From Streptomyces sp. NRRL S-646 (lineage in GTDB: Bacteria > Actinomycetota > Actinomycetes > Streptomycetales > Streptomycetaceae), in the NCBI RefSeq assembly GCF_000720765.1, contig NZ_JODC01000001.1, positions 464,566 to 528,565 of the forward strand: a stretch of DNA of 64,000 nucleotides. Reading direction: 5' to 3'. Position 1 is the stretch's first letter, and each line of letters opens with the position of its first letter. Positions 1 through 7,992 of this stretch are shown here, piece after piece. The notes under the pieces were generated by a model that was given only the letters and a program-made list of their open reading frames with translations, was not told the origin of the DNA and did no database searches. The position numbers were made by a program, and so were the translations under genes.

Positions 1-571
1 TGGCGATGACCAGGTCGGCGAGCCGGCCCGCGAGGGCGCAGGACTGCTCGCCGGAGACGGCGATGCCGATGGGCGGCGGCTGGTCCGGCAGGTCCCACAG
101 CCGGGCCGACTCGACGTCGAAGTGCGTGCCGCGATGGTTGACATGGCCGCCCTTGAAGAGCGCCCGGATGATCTCCACCGCCTCCTCCAGCATCTCGTGC
201 CGCACATCGACGGACGGCCAACCGCCGCCCACCACATGCTCGTTGAGGTTCTCGCCGGAGCCCAGTCCCAGCCGGAAGCGGCCCTCGGACAGCAACTGCA
301 TCGTGGCCGCCTTCTGCGCCACCACCGCCGGGTGGTAGCGGACGGTCGGACACGTCACATAGGTCATCAGCGGAATGCTCGAGGTCGCCTGGGCCGCAGC
401 GCCCAGCACGCTCCACGCATACGGCGAGTGACCCTGCGAGCGCAGCCAGGGAAAGTAGTGGTCCGAGGTCACGGAGAAGTCGTAACCGGCGCCCTCGGCC
501 CGCACCAGATGGTCGACGAGGTCACGGGGGCCGGCCTGCTCGGTCATCATCGTGTATCCGATTTGCACCAT
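1..571 (-). CDS. LLM-class F420-dependent oxidoreductase (3' part outside window)
   Basis: Encodes the first ~190 residues of a luciferase-like TIM-barrel oxidoreductase of the type that uses coenzyme F420 (TIGR03557-like, my recollection). It starts MVQIGYTMMTEQ at the ATG complementary to 569-571, with a GGGGA box about 11 nt upstream. Family hallmarks in the translation are an early acidic/Asp-His stretch (TSDHYFPW), LMTYVTCPTVRYHPAVVAQ, and the glycine-rich LGLGSGENLNEHVVG. Such enzymes transfer hydride between F420 and an organic substrate; the substrate cannot be read from sequence. It is transcribed divergently from the serine hydrolase at 647 with a ~75-bp gap. The frame is open to the window edge, so the C-terminal part is missing from view. 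Confidence 0.88.
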   Translation of the reverse strand, partial: MVQIGYTMMTEQAGPRDLVDHLVRAEGAGYDFSVTSDHYFPWLRSQGHSPYAWSVLGAAAQATSSIPLMTYVTCPTVRYHPAVVAQKAATMQLLSEGRFRLGLGSGENLNEHVVGGGWPSVDVRHEMLEEAVEIIRALFKGGHVNHRGTHFDVESARLWDLPDQPPPIGIAVSGEQSCALAGRLADLVIA

Positions 572-646
572 AAACGTCGAGTCCCCTGGACCGGCGGCGG
601 AAAACAGCCCCTCGATCGACCAGGGTTCACCAGGCAGGATGCCTTC

Positions 647-2092
647 ATGAGTGCTCGCCCGCTGCCCGCCGGCAGCCCCGCCGCCCAAGGTGTCGACGCC
701 ACCGGCGTCCACGCCTTCCTCGACGCCCTCGAAGCGGCGCCGGACATCGAACCGCACAGCCTGATGATCATGCGACACGGTCACCTCGTGGCCTCCGGCT
801 GGTGGGCGCCGTACACCTTCGATCGACCGCACCTGCTGTACTCCCTCAGCAAGAGCTTCACGGCGACGGCCGCCGGGATCGCCGCCGGCGAGGGGCTGCT
901 GCGCTTCGACGACCCGGTGATCTCGTACTTTCCCGAGTTCGACGCCGACATCACCGACCCACGCAGTCGCGCGATGCTGGTGCGGCACGTGGCGTCGATG
1001 GCCAGCGGGCACGAGGCGGAGACCCTCGACCGGGCGCTCGCCACCGACCGAGCGGACCTGGTGCGCGGCTTCCTGCTGCTCCCGCCCGAGCGGGAGCCGG
1101 GGACCGTCTTCGCCTACAACCAGCCCACGACCTACACCCTTGCCGCGATCGTGCAGCGTGTCACGGGTCAGCCGCTGACCGAGTACCTGCGCCCGCGGCT
1201 GCTGGACCCCCTCGGGATGGGCGAGGCGGCCTGGCTGCGCGACCGGGCCGGCCGCGAACTGGGCTTCAGCGGGCTGCACGCCACCACCGACGCCATCGCC
1301 CGGCTCGGCCAGCTGTATCTGCAGGACGGGGTGTGGGAGGGTCGGCGCCTGCTGCCCGAGGGGTGGGTGGCCGAGGCGACGCGCCCGCACATCGGCAACG
1401 GCGACGGCACGGCTGCGGGTGCGCTGTCGGACTGGCAGCAGGGCTACGGCTTGCAGTTCTGGACCTCCCGGCACGGCTACCGCGGCGACGGCGCGTACGG
1501 GCAGTTCTGCCTGGTGCTGCCCGGGCATGACGCCGTGATCGCGACGACGGCGGCGACCGAGCGGATGCAGCAGGTGCTCGACCTTGCCTGGCAGCACCTG
1601 CTGCCGGCCTTCGGCCCCGAACCGCTGCTGGACCGCGAACAGGAGGACACGGCCCTGCGGGAACGGCTGACGCGACTCGCGCTGCCCCCAGCGGCAGGAA
1701 AGCCCGCACCGCCGGAGCGGGCGCAGGAGTGGTCCGGCGCCGGGTTCACGCCGTACGGCGGCGTCTGCGTGGAGCAGCCGAAGCTGACCGGGGCCGGGGT
1801 GATCAGAGGCACGGACGGCTGGGCCCTGCATCTCACCGAGGACGGGCACGAATTCGCCCTGCAGGTCGGGGCGGGCGGCTGGACCGTCACCGATGAGCCG
1901 CTGCCCACCGCGGTGAGTGGCGGATGGGCCGACGATGACACCCTCGCCGTGGACGTCCTGTTCCTGGAGACACCGCACCGGCTGACCGTGACGTGCTCGC
2001 TGCCGGACCGCACCTTCACAGCGCGGTGGCACACCACTCCGCTGCACAGCCCCCCGCTGCGCGCGCTGCGCGCACCCAGGGCCTCAGCCTGA
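647..2092 (+). CDS. Serine hydrolase, class C beta-lactamase / DD-peptidase fold
   Basis: A 481-aa penicillin-binding-protein-fold hydrolase. The nucleophile motif SxxK is S66-L-S-K69 (LLYSLSKSF), the second element is the AYNQPT stretch in place of Y-x-N, and RHGYRG probably supplies the H-x-G third element. The frame is open back to 122, but the chosen ATG is preceded by AGGCAGGA seven nt upstream and begins the natural N-terminus (MSARPLPAGSPAAQG). There is no signal peptide, so it is probably cytoplasmic and may act as an esterase or amidase. A C-terminal domain of ~150 residues follows the catalytic domain, as in many Streptomyces homologues. Its last 9 bp overlap the convergent pseudokinase gene. 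Confidence 0.9.
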   Translation: MSARPLPAGSPAAQGVDATGVHAFLDALEAAPDIEPHSLMIMRHGHLVASGWWAPYTFDRPHLLYSLSKSFTATAAGIAAGEGLLRFDDPVISYFPEFDADITDPRSRAMLVRHVASMASGHEAETLDRALATDRADLVRGFLLLPPEREPGTVFAYNQPTTYTLAAIVQRVTGQPLTEYLRPRLLDPLGMGEAAWLRDRAGRELGFSGLHATTDAIARLGQLYLQDGVWEGRRLLPEGWVAEATRPHIGNGDGTAAGALSDWQQGYGLQFWTSRHGYRGDGAYGQFCLVLPGHDAVIATTAATERMQQVLDLAWQHLLPAFGPEPLLDREQEDTALRERLTRLALPPAAGKPAPPERAQEWSGAGFTPYGGVCVEQPKLTGAGVIRGTDGWALHLTEDGHEFALQVGAGGWTVTDEPLPTAVSGGWADDDTLAVDVLFLETPHRLTVTCSLPDRTFTARWHTTPLHSPPLRALRAPRASA

Positions 2093-3709
2093 GGACACCC
2101 GGAAGGTCCGCAGGAAGGTGTCCAGCGCCAGCCGGTTCGCGGAGTCGTTCCAGTCGGTGGCCGGAGTCGTCCAGCGCAGCGAGAAGCCACGGCCGCCGCC
2201 GAGCAGGAAACCGCGCCCGAAGGTCCGCACCCGCGTGCCGTCGGCCTCGGAGAGCCACTCCATGTCGGCTGCCTTGTGGCCCTGGTACGTCGTGGCCTTG
2301 ATCTCGCCGATCCGCTGGAAGCCGTCGTCCTTCTCCAGCTGGGGCTGGACGTCGTCGCGCCAGACGGCGACCGGGTCGGAGCCCACGACGGTGCTGTAGG
2401 TGACCGCGAGGGTGCGGGGATCGCCGTCCGCGCCGAAGGTCACGCGGGTCGAAAGGTCACCGACGCGCGAGGTGTGCACCCGTTTCCAGCCCTTGGGGAG
2501 GGCCACGGAGAAGCCCTCGGGTGCGGTGTAGCGGTGGAAGCCCGGCGGCAGCGCGCCGGCCGACGGGGAGGACGAGGGCGACGGCGCGGATGTCGTCCGC
2601 GATGCGGTCGGCGTGGGTGACGCGGACGGGCCGGCGTTCCTGCCGTCGGTGCGGCTGTCCGGCGGCGTGGCTGACGCGGTGGCGGACACCGACGGCTGGG
2701 GCGCGGCGTCGGTCGCGGAGGTGCCGGTGCCCGGCAGTTGATCGGTGGCGGCCAGCACGGCGGCCGCCACGGTCACGACGGCCAGCGCGGTGCCGATGGC
2801 CATGGTGCGTCTGCTCCAGCCAGGGCCGGCATGGCAGGCGGCGGTGTAGACACCGCGCAGCCGGGGCCGCGCCACGGTGCCCGAGAGCGTGTCGGGGTCC
2901 TCGGTCAGGACGCGGGTGAGGGCCTCGCGCACCACTGGGCGGGTCAGCCGCTCCCTGGAGTTCTTGCGGAGCAGCCCCTGCACGGTGGTGGTGAGGGGCC
3001 CGGCGTGCACCGGGGTGCGCAGCGGGAGCCGGTCCACGCCCTTCAAAGTGGCCTCGGGCCGGTCCCGGTCCCGGAACGGAGGGCGTCCCTCGACCATGGT
3101 GTAGAGGATCGCGCCCAGCGCCCACAGGTCGGCTGCCGGCCCGATGCGCTCGTCGCGGGCCTGCTCGGGGGAGGCGTACGACGGCGCGGACAGCCTCGGT
3201 GCCAGGGTCGCACCGGCCAGGCCGAAGCCGGTGACCACGATCCCGCCCCGGTCCTGCACATAGACCTGACCGGGGCTGAGTTCGCCGTGGGTGATGCCCT
3301 CGCCGTGCGCCGCTTCCAGCACATCGAGCAGCTCCAGCCCGATGCGTGCCGCCCGCACATAGTTGAACGTGCCCTGCTGGGCGACGAGTTCGCCCAAGGG
3401 CGTGCCGTCGATCCATTCGGTCACGGTCCACAGCATGCCGTCCTGCTCCACGGCGTCGACGACCGTCGCGACCGCGCCGGGGCACATCAGCCCCATGGTC
3501 TCGGACATGCGGATGATACGGGCGGTCGCCCGGGGCGCGGTCTCGGTGTCCGGGTCGTCAGGGAGGGCGATCTGGGTGAGGAGATAGGCCCGTCCGACGT
3601 TGACGTCCTTGCCGTACCAGCAGATGCGGTTCGTCTCCTGGTGGACGACATCGACGAGCCGGTACCTTCCGGCGACCAACTCGTGCGTGAAGACATGCGC
3701 CTTGACCAT
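2084..3709 (-). CDS. Membrane-anchored protein kinase-like protein (predicted pseudokinase)
   Basis: 541 aa. Residues ~10-270 have a Ser/Thr kinase fold (SAPSYASPEQARD activation-segment end, DLWALGAILYTMVEGRPPF helix), but the catalytic residues are missing. The VAIK lysine position reads YLLTQI, HRD reads H141-G-E143, and DFG reads G161-F-G. It should therefore not phosphorylate in the usual way. A Ser/Thr/Pro/Ala-rich segment flanks one membrane helix (AIGTALAVVTVAAAVLAA, ~residue 310). A ~150-residue C-terminal domain (GFHRYTAPEGFSVALPKGW onwards) is predicted to lie outside the cell. Two ATGs six nt apart are possible; the second (3709) is preferred because GAGGG sits 6 nt ahead of it but directly against the first (3715). 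Confidence 0.85.
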   Translation of the reverse strand: MVKAHVFTHELVAGRYRLVDVVHQETNRICWYGKDVNVGRAYLLTQIALPDDPDTETAPRATARIIRMSETMGLMCPGAVATVVDAVEQDGMLWTVTEWIDGTPLGELVAQQGTFNYVRAARIGLELLDVLEAAHGEGITHGELSPGQVYVQDRGGIVVTGFGLAGATLAPRLSAPSYASPEQARDERIGPAADLWALGAILYTMVEGRPPFRDRDRPEATLKGVDRLPLRTPVHAGPLTTTVQGLLRKNSRERLTRPVVREALTRVLTEDPDTLSGTVARPRLRGVYTAACHAGPGWSRRTMAIGTALAVVTVAAAVLAATDQLPGTGTSATDAAPQPSVSATASATPPDSRTDGRNAGPSASPTPTASRTTSAPSPSSSPSAGALPPGFHRYTAPEGFSVALPKGWKRVHTSRVGDLSTRVTFGADGDPRTLAVTYSTVVGSDPVAVWRDDVQPQLEKDDGFQRIGEIKATTYQGHKAADMEWLSEADGTRVRTFGRGFLLGGGRGFSLRWTTPATDWNDSANRLALDTFLRTFRVSSG

Positions 3710-3833
3710 GGTCATCCCTCGTCGAAACCCTCGGTCTCACCTTTCACAAGAGGTACGGGGGCTGCGACGGGATGCGTTCAATGAATCCGCAACTGACTGG
3801 CCGGTAAAGTCATTTGTTCATGTGCTGTTGGGT

Positions 3834-3869
3834 GAATTCCCCGAAGCCACGGAGAGCTGACGGGAATTC
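3834..3869. promoter_or_regulatory. 8-bp inverted repeat GAATTCCC...GGGAATTC
   Basis: Perfect 8-bp arms at 3834-3841 and 3862-3869 with a 20-nt spacer, in the 180-bp gap between the dehydratase stop (3890) and the pseudokinase start (3709), both on the minus strand. It could be a weak terminator for the dehydratase or an operator for the kinase-like gene. The spacer is long for a terminator and no U-run follows. Apart from this the gap shows no coding signal. Confidence 0.3.
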
Positions 3870-3889
3870 AGAAAGGTGGCGACGGAAAC

Positions 3890-4858
3890 TCAGCGCAGTC
3901 CGAAGCGGTGCGCCCACCCCATGACGTCGCCGGTCGTCGCGTTGCCCCCGCACACGACCAGTCCGAGCCGTGCGCCCTCACCTACCCGTTCCAGGACCTG
4001 CCGGGCTGCGGGCAGCAGACAGCCGGCCGCGGGTTCGGCCCACACCTTGGCATGGTCGGCGAGGTCGAGCGTGCCCTGCACCGCCTCCCGATCCGGCACC
4101 AAGAGCACCTCGTGGACCAGCGCGGACACATGGTCGTAGGTCAGCTGCGAAACGGACGGTGCGCTGAGCGTGCTCACGATGGACGACAGGGCGACCGGCG
4201 CCGGCCCGCCCGCCGCCAGTGCCTGTGACATGGCCTGCGCGCCCTCGGTCTCCACACCCCAGATCCGCACCTGTGGCCGCCGGTCCCGCAGCGCCGCCGC
4301 GACACCCGAGATCAGTCCTCCGCCTCCGATGCTGACGAGCACATCGGTGACCTCACCCGCGTCGGCGGCGAACTCGAGCCCGACGGTGCCCTGTCCGGCG
4401 ACGACCACCGGATCGTCGAAGGGATGGACCAGCGTCAGCCCCTCCTCCTGCAGCCTCTCCATCAGCGCGAACGCCTCGCCCATGTCGTCCGTCAGCCGCA
4501 CCGACGCTCCCGCGGCTTCGGCGATCTCGACCGCGCGGGCGGGTGCCGAGCGCGGCATGACCACCGTGGCCTTCACATCGAGGGCGGCGGCCATGACCGC
4601 GAGGGCGATCCCGTGGTTGCCACCGCTGACCGCCACGACTCCGGCGGCCCGCTCACCGGCACTCAGCGACAGCAGCTTCGCCGTCGCGCCGCGCGCCTTG
4701 AACGAACCCGTGCGCTGCAGCAGCTCCAGCTTGACGGTGACCGGGGCTCCGAGCAGCGCGGCCAGTCCCGGGCTCGGCAGCGTCGGCGTGCGCAGGACGT
4801 GCCCGGCGATGCGTTCGGCCGTGGCTTCGACCTCGGATATCCCGATCAAGACAGTCAC
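3890..4858 (-). CDS. PLP-dependent threonine/serine dehydratase family protein
   Basis: A 322-aa fold-type II PLP enzyme. GSFKARGA places the Schiff-base lysine at K54, a S-G-G-N-H motif (VVAVSGGNHGIALA) gives the asparagine loop, and GGGGLISG near residue 178 binds the cofactor phosphate. The length fits a catabolic-type threonine/serine dehydratase, serine racemase or related ammonia-lyase. There is no C-terminal ACT regulatory domain, which argues against a feedback-regulated biosynthetic IlvA. The likely reaction is deamination of L-Thr or L-Ser to the 2-oxo acid; racemase activity cannot be excluded. It stands alone between the pseudokinase and the polyprenyl synthase. Confidence 0.88.
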   Translation of the reverse strand: MTVLIGISEVEATAERIAGHVLRTPTLPSPGLAALLGAPVTVKLELLQRTGSFKARGATAKLLSLSAGERAAGVVAVSGGNHGIALAVMAAALDVKATVVMPRSAPARAVEIAEAAGASVRLTDDMGEAFALMERLQEEGLTLVHPFDDPVVVAGQGTVGLEFAADAGEVTDVLVSIGGGGLISGVAAALRDRRPQVRIWGVETEGAQAMSQALAAGGPAPVALSSIVSTLSAPSVSQLTYDHVSALVHEVLLVPDREAVQGTLDLADHAKVWAEPAAGCLLPAARQVLERVGEGARLGLVVCGGNATTGDVMGWAHRFGLR

Positions 4859-4957
4859 CCTTCCCCGGCACGAGGGAGACGAGGGCCCGCACCACTTCGC
4901 ACCCTGACGCCGGAGACGGCGTAGGTCAAACGGTTCGGCGTTTCGCGGCGGGCGAGG

Positions 4958-4976
4958 GGCGGCGGTGCCCGCCGCC
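4958..4976. terminator. Hairpin downstream of the polyprenyl synthase gene
   Basis: GGCGGCGG, a TGC loop, then CCGCCGCC: an uninterrupted 8-bp GC stem 27-45 bp past the stop codon of the polyprenyl synthase gene on the minus strand. No U-tract follows, which is common in high-GC actinobacteria. The placement suits termination of the TPR-polyprenyl synthase transcript. Confidence 0.45.
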
Positions 4977-5002
4977 GAGCGCGAGCAGGCCCGACCACCC
5001 CC

Positions 5003-6040
5003 TCAGAGATCCCGCCGTACCAGATATTCCAGCAAGGACCGCAGCTCCTCCACCGGCCGTGCCTGCAGGGTCGCGTCGGCGAGAGCCGCCTCCACCGCGG
5101 CGATGTGCGCGCGCGCCTCGGTCAGCGCCTCTGTCCGGCCGCCCAGCGTCTCGATCAGCGCGGCCGCCTCCGCGGGGTCACCGTCCGCATCCAGAAGTGC
5201 GGCAAGTCGGCGGGACGCGGGGGCGCCGGAGTCGAGTGCGGCCAGTACCGGGAACGTCTTCTTTCGTTCCCGCAGATCGCCGTACACGGCTTTTCCGGTG
5301 ACGGTGGGGTCGCCCCAGATGCCCAGAACGTCGTCGACGACCTGGAAGGCGATCCCGAGGTGCCGCCCGGCACGGTCGAAAGCGTCGATCACCGAAGGCG
5401 CAGCGCCGCCGAGCAGGGCGCCCAGCGCCGCGGCGCCGCCGAGCAGCGCGCCGGTCTTGTGCTCGGCCATCGCCCGGTACTCCTCCAGCCGCACCCGCTG
5501 CGGCCCCGTCCACGGGCGCGTGGCGAACAACAGGTCGTCCGCCTGGCCGCGCACCAGGTCACCCAGCGCCACCGACAGCACCCGCACGGCCTGCGGCCCG
5601 CCCGGTGCCGTGGCGAGGGTCTCGACGGCCAGCGCGAACAGCGCATCGCCCGCGAGGACTGCGGGCCCGGTGCCGTACGCCTTCCAGACGGTGGGGCGGC
5701 GGCGCCGGGCCGCGTCACCGTCCATGATGTCGTCGTGCAGCAGGGAGAAGGTGTGCACCAGCTCCACCGCGACCGCCGCGGGCACCCCGGCCCGCCCGGG
5801 TGCGCCCGCGGCCTCGGCTGCGAGCACGGCCAGCGCCTGCCGCACGCCCTTCCCGCCCGACGCGCCGGTCGGTGCACCGCCCACCTCGCACCAGCCGAAG
5901 GAGTACGCGGCCATCTCACCCACCCAGGGATGCATGCGCCCCACGGCCTCCACCAGCGCAGGCCGTACCAACTCGCGGCAGCGGCCTAGGAGGTGGGGAG
6001 CCTCGGCGGGTGTCCGCAGCATCGAAGGAAGCGCCGTCAC
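5003..6040 (-). CDS. Polyprenyl (trans-isoprenyl) diphosphate synthase
   Basis: A 345-aa all-alpha prenyltransferase that condenses IPP with allylic diphosphates. The first Asp-rich motif is D103-D-I-M-D107 (LLHDDIMDGD). The second is DDVLGIWGD at ~236, with an unusual V-L-G in place of the second DDxxD spacing. GQADDLLFATR follows the pattern seen in actinobacterial members. The frame is open to 6289, but the GTG at 6040 is chosen: it overlaps the stop of the upstream TPR gene in a GTGA junction and gives the usual family length. Product chain length cannot be judged from sequence. The coupling suggests stoichiometric expression with the TPR partner. Confidence 0.9.
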   Translation of the reverse strand: MTALPSMLRTPAEAPHLLGRCRELVRPALVEAVGRMHPWVGEMAAYSFGWCEVGGAPTGASGGKGVRQALAVLAAEAAGAPGRAGVPAAVAVELVHTFSLLHDDIMDGDAARRRRPTVWKAYGTGPAVLAGDALFALAVETLATAPGGPQAVRVLSVALGDLVRGQADDLLFATRPWTGPQRVRLEEYRAMAEHKTGALLGGAAALGALLGGAAPSVIDAFDRAGRHLGIAFQVVDDVLGIWGDPTVTGKAVYGDLRERKKTFPVLAALDSGAPASRRLAALLDADGDPAEAAALIETLGGRTEALTEARAHIAAVEAALADATLQARPVEELRSLLEYLVRRDL

Positions 6041-7077
6041 CGTACGACCTCCGCAGCCACGCCGAACTCCTGCTGCGCCCGCGCCACCATCTCCCGCGCA
6101 TGCCGCAGTCCGATCCGCTCCAACTCGCCTGCCAGGTCGGCGAGTTCGGCTGCCGTCTCGGCGCGGTCGCGGCCCAGTCGGGCCAGGGACTTGGCGAGCC
6201 CCAGCCGCGCCAGCGCCTGCCCGCGTGGTTCGCTCATCGCACGGAACTCCGTGAGAGCCTGCTCGTACAGGTCCCGGGCCTCGGCCCAACGCCCCGCCCG
6301 GTACAGGACGTTGCCGCGCATCTTGTGGTTGTACGCCAGTGCGCTGGACAGCCTCATCGCCCGGCAGGCCGTCTCCGCCTCGGACAGCAGCGTCAGCGCC
6401 CGCTCGACGTCCCCGTCCCGCACGGACACGATGTCGGCGAGCCCGCGCAGCGCCCAGGCGTGCCCGCGCCGGTCGTCGGCGCGCCCGGCTATCTCGGCCG
6501 CCTCCTCGAACAACGCGTACGCGGTGTCGAACTCACCCGTGTTGCGGTGGATCTGCGCGATGCCCTCCAGTGCCCACACCGTGTGCCGCGCCTCGCCGCG
6601 CCGCCGGGCCTCCGCGAGCAGCTGCTCGTGCAGCCTGCGGACGGCCTCGTAGTCGCCCTGGATGCGGCCGGTCTCGGCGAGTCCCGCAAGCGAGTAGCCG
6701 CGTACGACGACGTCACCGCCGCGTTCGCCGAGTTCGGCCGCGAGCCCCAGCAGCCGCCAGGCCAGCGGGAAGGCGCCGCGCTGCCGGGCCAGGGTGCCGC
6801 CGCTCCACAGCGCCCATGCCATCGCGGCCGTGTCCCCGGCCGCACGGGCCGCACGGTAGCTCGCCTTCCACGCCCGGTCGGCGTCCCCGACCTGCCCGAG
6901 CCGGCGGTGCGCCTCGGCCACCGCGAGGCCGGACCGGGCCACCTCCCCGTGCTGCCCGGCCCGCTCGGCTGCTCTCAACTCCCGTGTGCCGACGGCCAGT
7001 ACGTCGGTCAGCGAGGAGTTCACGGAGAGGGTGTTCAGGGCGCCCTGGTATTCCGGGGCGTATGCCTTGCCGTACAT
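6037..7077 (-). CDS. Tetratricopeptide-repeat protein
   Basis: A 346-aa, all-helical protein built almost wholly of TPR-like repeats (for example GDTAAMAWALWSGGTLARQRG, GDYEAVRRLHEQLLAEARRRG, GEFDTAYALFEEAAEIAG, GRWAEARDLYEQALTEF). It has no catalytic or DNA-binding domain, signal peptide or membrane segment, so it is probably a cytoplasmic scaffold or a regulatory partner. The frame is open to 7182; ATG at 7077 is chosen because GGGA lies 3-7 nt upstream and the more distal codons run through the AT-rich operator array. It is translationally coupled (GTGA) to the polyprenyl synthase. It is probably controlled through the repeated TGTATACA boxes just upstream. Confidence 0.85.
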   Translation of the reverse strand: MYGKAYAPEYQGALNTLSVNSSLTDVLAVGTRELRAAERAGQHGEVARSGLAVAEAHRRLGQVGDADRAWKASYRAARAAGDTAAMAWALWSGGTLARQRGAFPLAWRLLGLAAELGERGGDVVVRGYSLAGLAETGRIQGDYEAVRRLHEQLLAEARRRGEARHTVWALEGIAQIHRNTGEFDTAYALFEEAAEIAGRADDRRGHAWALRGLADIVSVRDGDVERALTLLSEAETACRAMRLSSALAYNHKMRGNVLYRAGRWAEARDLYEQALTEFRAMSEPRGQALARLGLAKSLARLGRDRAETAAELADLAGELERIGLRHAREMVARAQQEFGVAAEVVR

Positions 7078-7095
7078 GGATCCCTTTCGGTGGCC

Positions 7096-7142
7096 TGTAT
7101 ACACCCGATCTATACATTCTGTGTATACATGGTGTGTATAGC
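7096..7142. promoter_or_regulatory. Four TGTATACA boxes repeated every 13 bp
   Basis: Boxes TGTATACA (7096-7103), tcTATACA (7109-7116), TGTATACA (7122-7129) and TGTATAgc (7135-7142), each separated by 5 bp, so centre-to-centre spacing is exactly 13 bp. Two boxes are perfect 8-bp palindromes and two match at one half-site. The array is a sharp AT-rich island starting 19 bp upstream of the TPR start codon, where a promoter would sit. I read it as an iterated repressor or activator operator controlling the TPR-polyprenyl synthase operon; the binding protein is unknown. Confidence 0.7.
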
Positions 7143-7155
7143 GCGTCGAAAATAG

Positions 7156-7177
7156 GCCCTGGCCCATGGGCCAGGGC
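7156..7177 (-). terminator. Perfect 22-bp palindrome followed by a T-run on the minus strand
   Basis: Positions 7156-7166 and 7167-7177 are exact reverse complements, centred on CCCATGGG. On the minus strand the hairpin is followed by TATTTTC. It lies ~75 bp beyond the stop of the AIM24-family gene, with a second short hairpin (TCACC-tgtt-GGTGA, 7179-7192) between. It looks like the intrinsic terminator of that gene and insulates the TPR promoter. Confidence 0.6.
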
Positions 7178-7250
7178 GTCACCTGTTGGTGATCAAGACG
7201 TCGTCGGCGCCGCAGAGGTTGCTCCTGAGGCGCAGATCACTCCGTGGGAC

Positions 7251-7928
7251 TCAGTGCTGCTGGGCCTTCTGCGGCGTCGCCTCGCTCGGCCGTACGACCA
7301 CGTAACCCTCGCCCTGCAGCATCAGCTGCACGGCCTCCCCGCTGCCGCCGCGCAGCATCGATCCGATGGACTGCGAACGGTGCAGCGAGGTCTGCAGACC
7401 GGCCGTCCAGCCCACCACCGCGTCCGTGTCGACATACACCGGGAACTGCGCCGAGACCGGGATGACCAGCGGATTGCCCTCGCACACCAGACCCAGCCGG
7501 CCCTGTCCGGTGAAGACACTGTTGAACAGACCGCCGCCGGCGATGCCCGCACCCTTCACCGTCGCGATCCGGTACGACAACGAGGCGTCGAAACACAGGA
7601 CGTTGCGGCCGTTGACGGTGAACTCGTCACCGGGGTCGACCTCGACGATGAAACAGTTCTGCGCCTCGTGCGCGAACCAGGCCTCGCCCTGCCCGCGCAC
7701 CGCCATCAGCGGCAGCCCCTCCCCGGTGACCGCGCGCTTGAGCATGCCGCCCACGCCCTGGCCCTTGCGCTCGAACTGGAGGTTGCCGCGGTAGGCGACC
7801 ATCGCGCCCTGGCGGGCGAGCATCTCGCCGTTCACCGCGTATTTGACGCACTTGGCGTTCTCTATCGTCATGCCGGGCGCGGTGGCCGGCTGGACCATGT
7901 GCTCGCTGGAAAAGAGGGAACCCTTCAT
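7251..7928 (-). CDS. AIM24 family protein
   Basis: A 225-aa member of the AIM24 (altered inheritance of mitochondria 24)-like beta-rich family common in actinobacteria next to tellurium-resistance-type genes. Recognisable segments are KYAVNGEMLARQGAMVAYRG near the N-terminus and GDEFTVNGRNVLCFDASLSYRIATVKG mid-protein, then GEGYVVVRPSE near the end. Residue function is unknown; members are thought to form double-psi/TRAP-like beta barrels. The chosen start MKGSLFSSEHM has AGGA 8 nt upstream; an in-frame ATG 12 codons earlier is less likely. It lies 64 bp downstream of the TerD-CAP gene on the same strand, so the two may be co-transcribed. Confidence 0.85.
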   Translation of the reverse strand: MKGSLFSSEHMVQPATAPGMTIENAKCVKYAVNGEMLARQGAMVAYRGNLQFERKGQGVGGMLKRAVTGEGLPLMAVRGQGEAWFAHEAQNCFIVEVDPGDEFTVNGRNVLCFDASLSYRIATVKGAGIAGGGLFNSVFTGQGRLGLVCEGNPLVIPVSAQFPVYVDTDAVVGWTAGLQTSLHRSQSIGSMLRGGSGEAVQLMLQGEGYVVVRPSEATPQKAQQH

Positions 7929-7992
7929 ACGGGCATCCTGTCCCGGAAGATTCCGTTCCGCCAAGATCGCGGGGAGGGTCGGTTTCCGGTGG

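Noticed and set aside
122..646. An N-terminal extension of the serine hydrolase.
   Set aside because: That part is antisense to the LLM oxidoreductase and not protein-like; a good ribosome site marks ATG 647.
2084..3715. Calling the kinase-like gene an active Ser/Thr kinase.
   Set aside because: The catalytic lysine, HRD aspartate and DFG aspartate are all missing.
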